Positions 23,849-34,307 of a stretch of DNA of 64,000 nt are shown here, piece by piece. The notes beneath the pieces are model-generated. The model was not told the origin of the DNA. It made no database searches and saw only the letters and a list, made by a program, of their open reading frames with translations. The stretch lies in assembly GCF_011045035.1 (NCBI RefSeq), contig NZ_JAALAA010000014.1, positions 1 to 64,000 on the forward strand. Direction: 5' to 3'. Position 1 is the stretch's first letter, and each line of letters begins with the position of its first letter. This DNA comes from Nocardioides turkmenicus (GTDB lineage Bacteria > Actinomycetota > Actinomycetes > Propionibacteriales > Nocardioidaceae). Position numbers and translations under genes: made by a program.

Positions 23849-25570
23849 ATGAAGCCGAAGTGGAGCCTACTGCTGAGTGCCGCGATCGTGGCGGCCGCGG
23901 CGCTCGCCGCCGGGCTCCTCGTCATCGGTCCGAAGACGCTCGCCGCCGGCTCCGCCGCGGCTGGCCCGTCGGCCGCGCCGGTCAAGGAAGCGGCGGAGCT
24001 GGCCGCCACGACCGACGAGCGCCCCAACATGATCCTCATCCTGATGGACGACTTCTCCCTGGAGTTGCTCCGCACCATGCCGGAGGCGACCCGGATGGCG
24101 GCTGAGGGTGCGACCTACCAGAACGCCTTCGTCATCGACTCGCTGTGCTGCCCCTCGCGCGCGGCGCTGCTGACCGGGCAGACGCCCCACCACACCAAGG
24201 TGCTCACCAACACCCAGAACGACCCGGAGCACCCGGTCGGCGGCTGGTCGGCGTTCCAGCGCTACGGCAACGTCGAGAAGCAGTTCAGCATCGGCCTGCA
24301 GGAGGCGGGCTACACGACCGGGTTCGTCGGGAAGTACATCAACGCCTACGAGGCCACCATCGGCTCCGACGGCACGCGGGTCCCGCCGCCCAAGGTGCCC
24401 GGCTGGGATTCCTGGAACGCGCTCCTCGGCGGGGCCTACGGCGGCTGGGGCTTCCAGAGCACCTTCCTCGACGGCAACGGCGCGGTGCGGCTGCGCAACC
24501 ACCCGCGCCCCGCGCAGAACGCCACCGTGCAGCGCAAGGACGCGGCGTACGCCACCAACGTCACCCGCGACTACGCCCTCGACTTCATCAACGAGCACCG
24601 CGACGACGAGAACCCCTACTTCCTCGAGATCGCCGCCTACGGTCCCCACTCCCGGCTCGGTCACCACTACCCGGGCCTGGACACCTGGTTCCCGCCCGCC
24701 TTCGCGGACCAGGCGCCCGCCGGCGACCCCGCGGGCGGCAACTGTGGCCGCGTCGCGTGCGCCGACCTGACCCTGAAGGACTTGCCCGGCTACGGCGACG
24801 ACCGCTGGGACAACGCGCCCACCTACCTCGACCGCGCCGGACGTACGTCCCAGGCTCCTGCCTGGCGCACCAACAAGGTCTCGCTGAGCGACGAGACCGC
24901 GCTGAGCCAGTACCGCGACCGTGCCCGGATGGTGCAGTCGATCGACCGGATGATCACCCAGGTCCGCGAGGCAGCCGGCGACGACACCTACATCGTGCTG
25001 ACCTCGGACAACGGCTTCCACCTCGGCCAGCACCAGCTCAACGGCGGCAAGGGCGCACCGTACGACTCCGACACCCGGGTCCCGCTGGTCGTCGTCGGCC
25101 CCGACGTGGTGCCCGGCAAGCGCAGCCAGTTCGTGAACAACATCGACCTGGCGCCGACCTTCCTCGACATCGCGGGCGCCCCGACCCCGGCGTACGTCTC
25201 CGGGAGCTCGTTCGCGGAGACCCTCAGCCGGCCGCGGCTGCCGGGCGGGAGATACGCCTTCTTCGAGCACACCTACGCCAAGTCCCACCCCGGCGAGGTC
25301 GACCTCGACAGCGGCTCGGGCGGCACCATCGACATCATCCCGTCCTACATCGCGGTGCGTGGCTCGCGCGGGCTGCTGGTGCGGTTCGACCTGGACAAGT
25401 CGTGGAAGGGCACCGACTACGCCTACGAGCTCTACCGCTACGACCGGCCGTGGGAGGACCGCAACGTCTTCGCCGAGGACCACGCGAAGCCATACGCCCG
25501 TGACCTGATGCGCCGGCTCAACGCCTACGAGGGCTGTGCCCCGGCTGTATGCCGGGCTCTGACCCGCTAG
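23849..25570 (+). CDS. Secreted sulfatase (N-acetylglucosamine-6-sulfatase-like)
   Basis: A 573-residue type I sulfatase hydrolysing sulfate esters. It has an N-terminal signal/anchor (residues 5-27). Metal-binding Asp67-Asp68 are in ILILMDDFS, and the formylglycine motif Cys101-Pro-Ser-Arg (LCCPSRAALLTG) requires a formylglycine-generating enzyme, which is not in this window. Other sites are GFVGKYINAYE and TSDNGFHLGQHQLNGGK, with further metal and substrate residues. The family often acts on sulfated glycans, but the substrate is not certain. AAAGGAG precedes the ATG. The 3' end overlaps convergent eutC by 53 bp. Confidence 0.88.
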   Translation: MKPKWSLLLSAAIVAAAALAAGLLVIGPKTLAAGSAAAGPSAAPVKEAAELAATTDERPNMILILMDDFSLELLRTMPEATRMAAEGATYQNAFVIDSLCCPSRAALLTGQTPHHTKVLTNTQNDPEHPVGGWSAFQRYGNVEKQFSIGLQEAGYTTGFVGKYINAYEATIGSDGTRVPPPKVPGWDSWNALLGGAYGGWGFQSTFLDGNGAVRLRNHPRPAQNATVQRKDAAYATNVTRDYALDFINEHRDDENPYFLEIAAYGPHSRLGHHYPGLDTWFPPAFADQAPAGDPAGGNCGRVACADLTLKDLPGYGDDRWDNAPTYLDRAGRTSQAPAWRTNKVSLSDETALSQYRDRARMVQSIDRMITQVREAAGDDTYIVLTSDNGFHLGQHQLNGGKGAPYDSDTRVPLVVVGPDVVPGKRSQFVNNIDLAPTFLDIAGAPTPAYVSGSSFAETLSRPRLPGGRYAFFEHTYAKSHPGEVDLDSGSGGTIDIIPSYIAVRGSRGLLVRFDLDKSWKGTDYAYELYRYDRPWEDRNVFAEDHAKPYARDLMRRLNAYEGCAPAVCRALTR

Positions 25571-26321
25571 GCGGGCCGAGCGCCTCGGTTCGGGACCTGT
25601 CCTTCAGGTCGACCCCCGAGCGGCCCAGCGCGCGGGCGCCTTCGACGAGGCCCGCCGCCACCTGGGCCGCCCGGGCGTACCCGAGCCCGTCGGGCGGGTG
25701 GATGTTGGAGATGCAGTTGCGGTCGGCGTCCGTGCGTCCAGGCCGGGGCAGGTGCGTCAGATAGATGCCCAGACTGTCGGAGACGCTCAGGCCGGGCCGT
25801 TCTCCGATGATCACGAGCAACGTGCGCACCCGGGCTGCCGCGCCGAGATGGTCGCCCAGACCCACCCGAGCCTGTGTCGCAATGATGGGCGGCGCCAGCG
25901 TGTACCGGTCGCGCAGCCAGCTCACCAGCTCGGCGAGCAGCGCGGCCCCGTGGCGGTCGAGCGCCGTCGGGGAGAGCCCGTCGGCGAGGACGAGGCCGAT
26001 GTCGGCGCCGGACTCCGGGATGTCGGTGCCGGGCGCCGGCTGCCGTCCGAGGTCGGGCCGGCGCAGGTACTCATCGCGCGATGAGGCGCGGCTGGTGGCC
26101 AGCACCGGTTCGCCGATCCCGATCTCGCGGACCTGCGCGGCCAGCCGTTCGACGTCCAGCGGGATGTGGACGGCATCGCGCGCGGCTGCGTGTGCGCCGG
26201 CGAGCTCGAGCACTCGCCTGGTGGGCAGCGCGGTGCCGGTCCGGCCCAGCCCGATCCTGGCCTGGGTGGTTCTGCGCAGCTCGTCCCAGAAGTCCTGGCC
26301 CACCGGGCTGTTCGAGGTCAT
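25518..26321 (-). CDS. eutC: Ethanolamine ammonia-lyase small subunit
   Basis: A 267-residue light chain of the adenosylcobalamin-dependent ethanolamine ammonia-lyase, which splits ethanolamine into acetaldehyde and ammonia. It shows ARIGLGRTGTALPT at the start, then DIGLVLADGLSPTALDRHG, LLVIIGERPGLSVSDSLGIYLT, and RNCISNIHPPDGLGYARAA near the cobalamin site. The ATG at 26321 overlaps the eutB stop (ATGA). The C-terminus extends antisense into the end of the sulfatase gene. Confidence 0.95.
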   Translation of the reverse strand: MTSNSPVGQDFWDELRRTTQARIGLGRTGTALPTRRVLELAGAHAAARDAVHIPLDVERLAAQVREIGIGEPVLATSRASSRDEYLRRPDLGRQPAPGTDIPESGADIGLVLADGLSPTALDRHGAALLAELVSWLRDRYTLAPPIIATQARVGLGDHLGAAARVRTLLVIIGERPGLSVSDSLGIYLTHLPRPGRTDADRNCISNIHPPDGLGYARAAQVAAGLVEGARALGRSGVDLKDRSRTEALGPPSGSEPGIQPGHSPRRR

Positions 26322-27733
26322 GGCGCCACCGCCGAGGCCAGCGAGCGTAGCGGTGAGGTCGTCGGGTCGAAGGGGGTGAGCCTGCCGGCGTCGTCGACGA
26401 TCCCCACCCTGCGCAGCCAGGCGTCGAACTCGGGGGCCGGTCGCAGACCGAGCGTGCGACGGGTGGTCAGCACATCGTGGAACGACAGGCTCTGGTAGCC
26501 GAGCATGACGTCGTCGGCCCCGGGAACGGCGATGACGAACGGCACCCGCGCCGCAGCGAGCAGCGTCAGCAGGCTGTCCATGTCGTTCTGGTCGGCCTCG
26601 GCATGGTTGGTGTAGCAGACGTCCACGCCCATCGGCAGACCGAGCAGCTTGCCGCAGAAGTGGTCCTCCAGGCCGGCTCGGATGATCTGCTTGCCGTCGT
26701 AGAGGTACTCCGGGCCGATGAACCCGACGACCGTGTTGACCAGCAGGGGACGCAGGTCGCGGGCCACGGCATAGGCGCGGGTCTCCAGGGTCTGCTGGTC
26801 CACCGGCGCTCCGCCGACACCCAGATGTGTCCCCGAGCTCAGTGCGGAGCCCTGCCCGGTCTCCAGGTACATGACGTTGTCGCCGACCGTGCCGCGCCCG
26901 AGGCTGCGTACCGCCTCGTTGCCCTCGCGCAGCAGCTGCAGGTTCACCCCGAACGCGGCGTTGGCTCCTTCGGTGCCGGCGATGGACTGGAACACCAGAT
27001 CCACCGGAGCCCCCGCCTCCACCAGCCCGAGGGTGGTGGTGATGTGGGAGAGCACGCAGGACTGGGCCGGGATGTCGTAGCGGGTGCGGATCGCGTCGAG
27101 CAGGTGGAGCAGGTCGGCCGTGGCCTGGGGTGAGTCGGTGGCCGGGTTGATCCCGATCACCGCGTCTCCGCACCCGAGCAGCAGCCCGTCGAGCACCGCG
27201 GCCGCGATGCCGCGAGGGTCGTCGGTGGGATGGTTGGGCTGCAGCCGCGTGGCCAGGGTTCCGTGGGTGCCGATGGTGGTCCGGAACGCCGTCGTCACCT
27301 GCACGGCGGCCGACACCGCGATCAGGTCCTGGTTGCGCATGATCTTGCTGACCGCGGCCACCATCTCGGGGGTCAGCCCCGGCGCGACGGCGGCCAGGTG
27401 CTCGGCACCGTGATCGTGCGCGGCCATCTCCATCAGCCAGTCGCGCAGCCCGCCGACCGTCAGGTGCGAGATCGCCGAGAACGCGCTGCGGTCGTGGCCG
27501 TCGATGATCAGCCGGGTGACCTCGTCGGTGTCGTACGGGACGATCTCCTCGTTGAGGAAGACCTCCAGCGGCAGATCGGCGAGCACCCAGCCGGCAGCCG
27601 CACGTTCGCCGTCGCTCTCGGCGGCACAGCCGGCCAGCTGGTCACCGGAGCGAAGCGGGGTCGCCTTGGCCATCACCTCGACGAGCCCGTCGAAGGCGTA
27701 CGTCACACCGGAGACCTGCTGGCGGTGGATCAC
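26318..27733 (-). CDS. eutB: Ethanolamine ammonia-lyase large subunit
   Basis: A 471-residue catalytic heavy chain. Visible parts are SGDQLAGCAAES, LRDWLMEMAAHD, RLQPNHPTDDPRGI, GCGDAVIGINPATDS, SIAGTEGANAAFGV, MYLETGQGSALSS and CYTNHAEADQNDMDSLL, all parts of the substrate- and B12-facing barrel. The GTG at 27733 overlaps the permease stop (GTGA), and its stop overlaps eutC, giving a tightly coupled permease-eutB-eutC operon. No reactivase (eutA), aldehyde dehydrogenase or shell-protein gene is nearby, so this is the simple, shell-free type seen in actinobacteria. Confidence 0.96.
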   Translation of the reverse strand: MIHRQQVSGVTYAFDGLVEVMAKATPLRSGDQLAGCAAESDGERAAAGWVLADLPLEVFLNEEIVPYDTDEVTRLIIDGHDRSAFSAISHLTVGGLRDWLMEMAAHDHGAEHLAAVAPGLTPEMVAAVSKIMRNQDLIAVSAAVQVTTAFRTTIGTHGTLATRLQPNHPTDDPRGIAAAVLDGLLLGCGDAVIGINPATDSPQATADLLHLLDAIRTRYDIPAQSCVLSHITTTLGLVEAGAPVDLVFQSIAGTEGANAAFGVNLQLLREGNEAVRSLGRGTVGDNVMYLETGQGSALSSGTHLGVGGAPVDQQTLETRAYAVARDLRPLLVNTVVGFIGPEYLYDGKQIIRAGLEDHFCGKLLGLPMGVDVCYTNHAEADQNDMDSLLTLLAAARVPFVIAVPGADDVMLGYQSLSFHDVLTTRRTLGLRPAPEFDAWLRRVGIVDDAGRLTPFDPTTSPLRSLASAVAP

Positions 27734-29169
27734 GTCAGGTCGCTCTCGGCCTGGGCGAGCACGGCGAACTCCTCGTCGGGCGAGTTGGCCACCAGGTGGT
27801 GCCGGCTGTAGACGGCGAAGTAGAGCATGAAGCCGGCGAAGACGATCAGGCACCAACCCGCGGCGACAGGGTCCACCAGGAACGTGGCGATGACGGCCAT
27901 CACGGCGACGACCAGCGCGAAGCCGGTGGTGATCGCGCCGCCTGGGGTGCGGTACGGCCGTGGCATGTTCGGCTCGCGCACCCGCAGCACGATGTGGCTG
28001 ACCATCATGAGGACGTAGCTCAGCGCGGCTCCGAAGACGGCCATGTTGAGCAGCAGCGCTCCCTGTCCGGTCAGTGACAGCACGAAGCCGATGATGCCAG
28101 GGATGACGAGCGCCAGCGTCGGAGCCTTGCGCGAGTTGGTCACCGAGAGGACGGTGGGCAGGTAGCCGGCGCGAGAGAGCGCGAACAGCTGGCGCGAGTA
28201 GGCGTAGATGATCGAGAAGAAGCTCGCGATCAGGCCTGCCAGGCCGATGTAGTTGACCAGCGTGGCCGCGGTGCCGTCGCCGAGCGCCTCGACCAGCGGG
28301 TTTCCGGAGTCCGACATCTGCTCGGCGCCACCGGCTCCGGTGGTCAGCACCAGCACCACCACGCAGGTCACGAGCAGCACCCCGATCGCCGCGATGATGC
28401 CCCGCGGCACGTTGCGCTCCGGGTCCGCGGTCTCCTCGGCGGCCAGCGGCACCCCCTCGACGGCGAGGAAGAACCAGATGGCGAACGGGATGGCAGCCCA
28501 GATGCCGAGGTATCCGTGAGGCAGGAACGCCGAGGCGCCGACGGCGTCGGTCGACGCGATGTCGGTCAGGTTGGCCAGGTCGAAGTGAGGGACGGCCGCG
28601 ACCGCGAACACCACCAGGCCGACGAGGGCGACGGCGGTGATCACGAACATCACCTTCAGCGCCTCGCCCACACCGGCCAGGTGGACCCCGATGAACAGGG
28701 CGTACGCCGCGAGGTACACCCACCACCCGTTGGTGATGCCGAACAGGCCGAGGGACTCGACGTAGGCGCCGATGAAGGTCGCGATGGCAGCCGGGGCGAT
28801 CGAGTACTCGATGAGGATCGCCGTTCCCGTGGCGAAGCCGCCCCAGGCGCCCAGGGCCCGGCGGGCGAAGGTGTAACCGCCGCCTGCGGCCGGGAGCGCC
28901 GAGGACAGCTCTGCCATCCCGAGGACCAGGGCCAGGTACATGGCGGCGATCACGACGGCCGCGATCGCCAGGCCGCCGAAGCCACCCTGCTCGAGGCCGA
29001 AGTTCCATCCGGAGTAGTCGCCGGATATCACGTAGCCGACGCCGAGACCGGCCAGGAGCAGCCACCCGGCGCTGCCCGACCTCAGCTGGCGCCTCTGCAG
29101 ATAGGCCGCCGACTCCAGATGCTCGTCGACGCCTTGCGCGTGCGCTCCTGACGGGTCGCTTGCTGACAT
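27730..29169 (-). CDS. eat: Ethanolamine permease (APC superfamily)
   Basis: A 479-residue amino acid-polyamine-organocation transporter with 12 predicted helices. Helix 1 carries GVGYVISGDYSGWNFGL, the GDYxGWN signature of ethanolamine permeases. ALPAAGGGYTFARRALG on helix 3 is the APC consensus. It is the first gene of the ethanolamine operon, translationally coupled to eutB. The 242-bp region upstream (29170-29411) is shared with the divergent MsiK-like gene. No B12 riboswitch was seen in it. Confidence 0.92.
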   Translation of the reverse strand: MSASDPSGAHAQGVDEHLESAAYLQRRQLRSGSAGWLLLAGLGVGYVISGDYSGWNFGLEQGGFGGLAIAAVVIAAMYLALVLGMAELSSALPAAGGGYTFARRALGAWGGFATGTAILIEYSIAPAAIATFIGAYVESLGLFGITNGWWVYLAAYALFIGVHLAGVGEALKVMFVITAVALVGLVVFAVAAVPHFDLANLTDIASTDAVGASAFLPHGYLGIWAAIPFAIWFFLAVEGVPLAAEETADPERNVPRGIIAAIGVLLVTCVVVLVLTTGAGGAEQMSDSGNPLVEALGDGTAATLVNYIGLAGLIASFFSIIYAYSRQLFALSRAGYLPTVLSVTNSRKAPTLALVIPGIIGFVLSLTGQGALLLNMAVFGAALSYVLMMVSHIVLRVREPNMPRPYRTPGGAITTGFALVVAVMAVIATFLVDPVAAGWCLIVFAGFMLYFAVYSRHHLVANSPDEEFAVLAQAESDLT

Positions 29170-29411
29170 TGCTGACTCCTACCACGTGCGCTGGGGGTGG
29201 ATCCGGAGGCGGCACGCAGCCTCGGGACCGGTCACCGGTGAGGCTATGAATCAACTGTTTCCGAGCGGTTTCCCGTCGTGCTCGCGGGGTTACACCTGCT
29301 GCACGTTAGGGATCGATCGGCTATGGTGTCCCAGCCGGGGCAAATGTGGCCCCGGTCACTTCACAACGGATCGTCCGGCACGTACCTGCCGGTGAAGGAG
29401 ACAACGGAATC

Positions 29412-30482
<1,071 letters not shown>

Positions 30483-30494
30483 CGACGAGGTGAG

Positions 30495-31472
30495 TCAGTG
30501 CTGCTGGTTCATTCTGGCCAGCATCGCGTTGTAGGCATCGAGGGCCTCGTCGCTGTCGGGATCCACGGATCCCGGCTCGGCGGGGCCCTCCGTCGTACCT
30601 CGGGCGCTCTCCTCGGCGAGCCGCGCGCTGCGTACACCGTCGAGGAAGCGGCCGGTCATCTTGGCCCGGCGCTCGGGTGAGGCGACCACGGCGATGACCA
30701 GGCCGATGGCGAGGAACATCATCCCGGCGTCGCCCGCGGCCCACATCAGGCCGCCGGCGGTCTGGATGTCGCGCACCGCGTCGAGCGCCCACTCAGGTCG
30801 GGCGCCGGAGTAGACCGGGTAGAGGTCGCGCTCGGTCTGCAGCATGACGATCCCGACGATGGTGTCGGGCACCATTCCGAGCACTAGGAGTGAGATCCGG
30901 CCCAGGTAGGGCAGGTCGGGACGCACCTTCTCTTCGCCGATCGTGCCGGTGAGGAAGAGGAAGCCGGCGACGATGTAGGCGACCTGCTCGCCGACCATCA
31001 GCGGCGTGCTCTGCGCCATCGAGTCCATGAACCCGGACAGGTGGGTGCCGATGATGACCAGCGCGTAGAGCAGCGTGCCGGTGACCGGGTGGACCAGGAG
31101 GGTGACCGGGAGCGAGCGCATCGCTCGTTCGGCCCGCGGACCGGTCTCCGCGATGACGGTGAGCGGATGCCCGAGCACCAGGAGGGTGGGCACGACCATG
31201 ATCAGGGTCAGGTGGAGCACCATGTGCATCCAGGCCAGCGCCATCGCGTAGCCGTTGATGGCCGAGGCGACCACGACGTACGTCAGGCCGAGCCCGGTCA
31301 GGAACGACGCGACCCGCCATCCCCTGACGGTCGACGCCGCGCCGGCGGCGTTGCGGAGCGTGAGGTATCCCGCGCCGAGGATGACCACGGCGAGCAGCCA
31401 GCCGGGCTGGAGACTCCAGGTGGTGAAGAACTCGGACCAGCCGAGCGCGGGCAGGGAGCCGTGGTCGTGCAT
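30495..31472 (-). CDS. CtaG-like cytochrome c oxidase assembly family membrane protein
   Basis: A 325-residue membrane protein with about seven hydrophobic helices and the caa3-CtaG pattern: YAMALAWMHMVLHLTLIMVVP followed by LGHPLTVIAETG, with His residues that may hold a metal. A charged cytoplasmic tail follows residue 265. Family members help load copper into haem-copper oxidases. TACCGT lies 6 nt before the ATG, consistent with a leaderless mRNA. It converges with the MsiK-like gene (12-bp gap). Confidence 0.82.
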   Translation of the reverse strand: MHDHGSLPALGWSEFFTTWSLQPGWLLAVVILGAGYLTLRNAAGAASTVRGWRVASFLTGLGLTYVVVASAINGYAMALAWMHMVLHLTLIMVVPTLLVLGHPLTVIAETGPRAERAMRSLPVTLLVHPVTGTLLYALVIIGTHLSGFMDSMAQSTPLMVGEQVAYIVAGFLFLTGTIGEEKVRPDLPYLGRISLLVLGMVPDTIVGIVMLQTERDLYPVYSGARPEWALDAVRDIQTAGGLMWAAGDAGMMFLAIGLVIAVVASPERRAKMTGRFLDGVRSARLAEESARGTTEGPAEPGSVDPDSDEALDAYNAMLARMNQQH

Positions 31473-31505
31473 GGTCTCACGGTATCTCCGGGGCGCGGCC
31501 GGAGG

Positions 31506-32171
31506 TTATTCCAGGCGGCCGGCGGGCTTGATCAGCGGCACCAGGAACAGCCGGGCGAGCGCGCGCAGCTGCGCCTCGTCGTCGATGTCGACGACCTCGC
31601 TCGGCGTGACGAGGAAAGAGGTCGAGGTGCGGACCATCAGCTCGGCGACGAGGTCGACCTCGATATCGGCAGGTACGTTGCCGGCCCGCTGCTCGCGCCG
31701 CAGCTGCCCCGCGACGAAGCGCGCGACCGTGGCCACGGTGCGGCCGCCGTCGCCGACGATCGAGTGCACCAGCGAGTCGGTCTCGACGGCGAGGAGACCG
31801 CCGACGAGCGGGTTGCCGCGGATCGCCCGCATCGCGCTGGCGAAGCCGATCTCGACCCGCTCGGCGGCGTCAGCCGCGTCGGCGATGTCGAGCACGAACT
31901 GGTCGAAGTAGCGCCGGAACTCGCGGCGTACGACCTGCTCGACCAGGGCGTCCTTGTTGGCGAAGCGGCGGTAGACCGTGATCCGGGCGACCCCGGCCCG
32001 CTTCGCGACCTCCTCCATGGTGGTGCGCTTGATGCCGATCTGGCGGAACTGCTCCGCTGCGGCATCGAGGAGCTTCGCGGTCACCGCCTCGTCCTCGATG
32101 GGCTCGGCGACGTCCGCGAGTGCCCTGGCGAGCAGCGACCCCGGCTCGTCCCCGGGGACCGTGGTGTGCAT
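31506..32171 (-). CDS. TetR family transcriptional regulator
   Basis: A 221-residue protein. The HTH at about residues 32-77 (AKLLDAAAEQFRQIGIKRTTMEEVAKRAGVARITVYRRFANKDALVEQ) is split here only by description and matches the TetR consensus. The C-terminal ligand domain is all-helical and specific to this protein. It lies 4 bp downstream of the alpha/beta hydrolase gene, so the two are co-transcribed and the hydrolase substrate may be the effector. Confidence 0.9.
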   Translation of the reverse strand: MHTTVPGDEPGSLLARALADVAEPIEDEAVTAKLLDAAAEQFRQIGIKRTTMEEVAKRAGVARITVYRRFANKDALVEQVVRREFRRYFDQFVLDIADAADAAERVEIGFASAMRAIRGNPLVGGLLAVETDSLVHSIVGDGGRTVATVARFVAGQLRREQRAGNVPADIEVDLVAELMVRTSTSFLVTPSEVVDIDDEAQLRALARLFLVPLIKPAGRLE

Positions 32172-32175
32172 CCGT

Positions 32176-33099
32176 CTAGGCCGTGACGGTGCGGTCGGCG
32201 GCTCGGTCGGCGGTGCGGCGCACGATCTTGATGAAGGTCGGCCACAGGCCCTGCGGAAGATCGTGGCCCATGCCCTTGATCAGGGTGAGCTCGGAGCCGG
32301 GGACGGCCGCGGCGGTGGCCCGGCCACCGGAGACGTGGACCATCTTGTCGGTCAGGCCGTGGATCACGCTGAACGGGACCTTCAGCCGCCCGAGGTCCTC
32401 GGTGCGGTCGGGCTGGGTCAGGATGGCGAGCATCTGGCGCGCGACGGCGGCTGCGTCGACGCCGCGGTTCCAGGTGTCGATCGCCCGCTGGCGTACCTCG
32501 TGCTCGGGCTCCGGGTAGGCGGGCGAGCCGATCTGGAGGCCGCCCTTGATCTGGCGCTCGATGTATCCCTCCAGCCCGGGCTTCTTGATGACCAGCGCAG
32601 GCAGCAGGGTCGGGTGCTGGAAGCCGACGCCCCGACGGCCGGTGGTGGACATCGTCGAGCACACCGAGCGCACCCGCTCGGGGTGGCGGATGGCGAGGGT
32701 CTGGGCGATCATCCCGCCCATCGACACGCCCCACACGTGGGCGGACTCGATGCCGAGATGGGTCAGCAGCGCGGCCGCGTCGTCGGCGAGGTCGGTCAGA
32801 GCGTACGGGGACGGGGTCGGCAACCCCACGAACGCCCGCGCCAGCCTGGCGAGGGTGATCCGCTCGTCGCTCGGGTGAGGCGAGGAGCGTCCGATGTCGC
32901 GGTTGTCGTAGCGGATCACGTAGAACCCCGCCTGCGTCAGCTGCTCGCACAGCCGGACGTCCCACCAGGTCAGCGGGCCGCCGAGCCCCATGATCAGCAG
33001 GAGCGGGTCAGCGCCGGGATCGCCGAACGTGTCGTACGCAAGCTCGACTCCTCCGGGGAGGAAGGCGGTGGACTCGGTCGGCCCGGCGGCGGTGGTCAT
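32176..33099 (-). CDS. Alpha/beta hydrolase
   Basis: A 307-residue alpha/beta-hydrolase. The oxyanion region is LLLIMGLGGPLTWW, the nucleophile elbow is GVSMGGM (Ser), the acid is probably Asp in SVIHGLTDKMVHV, and the His is in IKGMGHDLP. The arrangement fits an esterase/lipase or epoxide-hydrolase relative; no substrate can be assigned. It is the first gene of a two-gene unit with the downstream TetR regulator. Confidence 0.87.
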   Translation of the reverse strand: MTTAAGPTESTAFLPGGVELAYDTFGDPGADPLLLIMGLGGPLTWWDVRLCEQLTQAGFYVIRYDNRDIGRSSPHPSDERITLARLARAFVGLPTPSPYALTDLADDAAALLTHLGIESAHVWGVSMGGMIAQTLAIRHPERVRSVCSTMSTTGRRGVGFQHPTLLPALVIKKPGLEGYIERQIKGGLQIGSPAYPEPEHEVRQRAIDTWNRGVDAAAVARQMLAILTQPDRTEDLGRLKVPFSVIHGLTDKMVHVSGGRATAAAVPGSELTLIKGMGHDLPQGLWPTFIKIVRRTADRAADRTVTA

Positions 33100-33159
33100 G
33101 CCGAGATTTTACGGGACGGGGCCAGATGTCTCCGGCCGCGTGGATCTCGACCCGCCCGT

Positions 33160-33232
33160 CGTGCCGGCTCGCCAGCTCGCCGGCACGGGGCTCGCTCGAT
33201 CTCCTCGCGTTGGCCCGGGCGCAAGCGCCGGG
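33160..33232. terminator. GC-rich hairpins between glpX and hydrolase gene
   Basis: Two stems lie in the 145-bp gap: CGTGCCGGC (33160-33168) with GCCGGCACG (33179-33187), and TGGCCCGGGCGC (33211-33222) with GCGCCGGGCCA (33225-33235, one bulge). Neither has a U-run. They probably end or pause the glpX transcript on the minus strand. Confidence 0.5.
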
Positions 33233-33244
33233 CCAGGCTCGGAC

Positions 33245-34264
33245 TCAGAAATCGATCGCGCTGTAGGCCTTGAGCTTGGCGAGCTGGTGCTCGGAGGTGA
33301 CCTTCCGGATGGTGCCCGAGCGGCTGCGCATCACCAGGGAGTCGGTGACGACGGCGCCGTGGGGGAGGTACTGCACGCCGCGCATCAGGTCGCCGTCGGT
33401 GATGCCGGTGGCGACGAAGAAGCAGTCGTCGCCGGTCACCAGGTCGTCGGTGTGGAGCACGAAGTCGGGGTCGAGATTGTGACCGGCGTCGAGGGCGCGC
33501 TGGCGCTCCTCGTCGTCCTTCGGCCACAGCCGGCCCTGGATGGTGCCGCCCAGCGCCTTCATCGCGCAGGCGGCGACGATGCCCTCGGGGGTGCCACCGA
33601 TGCCCATCAGCAGGTCGGCGCCGGAGCCGGCGCGGGCGGCCGAGATCGCCCCGGCGACGTCGCCGTCGACGATGAACTTGATCCTGGCGCCGGTCTCGCG
33701 GATCTCCTCGACCAGCTTGTCGTGGCGCGGGCGGTCGAGCACGATCACGGTGATGTCGGAGGGCGTGGTGGCCTTGGCCTTCGCCACGGCGGCGATGTTC
33801 TCGGCGACCGGCAGCCGGATGTCGACGACATCGGCGGCCTCGGGACCGGTGACGAGCTTCTCCATGTAGAAGACGGCGCTGGGGTCGTACATGCTGCCGC
33901 GCGGGGCGACCGCCATCACCGCGACCGCGTTGCTCATGCCCTTGGCCGTCAGAGTGGTGCCGTCGATCGGGTCGACCGCGACGTCGCACTCGGGGCCGGT
34001 GCCGTCGCCGACCTGCTCGCCGTTGAAGAGCATCGGGGCGTTGTCCTTCTCGCCCTCGCCGATCACGACCGTGCCGTTCATGGCGACCGTGGAGATCATC
34101 GTGCGCATCGCGTTGACCGCGACACCGTCGGCGCCGTTCTTGTCGCCACGACCCACCCAGCGGGCTGCGGCCATCGCCGCTGCCTCGGTCACGCGCACCA
34201 GCTCCAGGGCCAGGTTGCGGTCAGGGGCGGTGGGGGCGACGCCGAGCGGCTGGGTGTCGTTCAT
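33245..34264 (-). CDS. glpX: Class II fructose-1,6-bisphosphatase
   Basis: A 339-residue GlpX-type gluconeogenic phosphatase converting fructose 1,6-bisphosphate to fructose 6-phosphate. Metal and phosphate sites are visible in [28 protein letters not shown] and [16 protein letters not shown]. It is the only FBPase type in many actinobacteria and is essential for growth on gluconeogenic carbon. The ATG at 34264 was chosen over an upstream in-frame start at 34330 because TAGATT (34272-34277, minus strand) ends 7 nt before it, indicating a leaderless start. Confidence 0.95.
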   Translation of the reverse strand: MNDTQPLGVAPTAPDRNLALELVRVTEAAAMAAARWVGRGDKNGADGVAVNAMRTMISTVAMNGTVVIGEGEKDNAPMLFNGEQVGDGTGPECDVAVDPIDGTTLTAKGMSNAVAVMAVAPRGSMYDPSAVFYMEKLVTGPEAADVVDIRLPVAENIAAVAKAKATTPSDITVIVLDRPRHDKLVEEIRETGARIKFIVDGDVAGAISAARAGSGADLLMGIGGTPEGIVAACAMKALGGTIQGRLWPKDDEERQRALDAGHNLDPDFVLHTDDLVTGDDCFFVATGITDGDLMRGVQYLPHGAVVTDSLVMRSRSGTIRKVTSEHQLAKLKAYSAIDF

Positions 34265-34307
34265 GGGGATCAATCTATCCGCCACGTCGGGTGGCGCGAC
34301 CCCGGTG

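Noticed and set aside
25518-29169. An ethanolamine microcompartment locus
   Set aside because: Only permease, eutB and eutC are present. No shell-protein, aldehyde dehydrogenase or reactivase genes flank them.
26318-29254. A 978-codon minus-strand frame spanning the permease and eutB
   Set aside because: Its first half is an out-of-frame shadow of the permease gene. Only the part from 27733 is EutB, as shown by family motifs and the GTGA overlap.
29170-29411. A cobalamin riboswitch before the ethanolamine operon
   Set aside because: No B12-box-like block was found on the operon strand.
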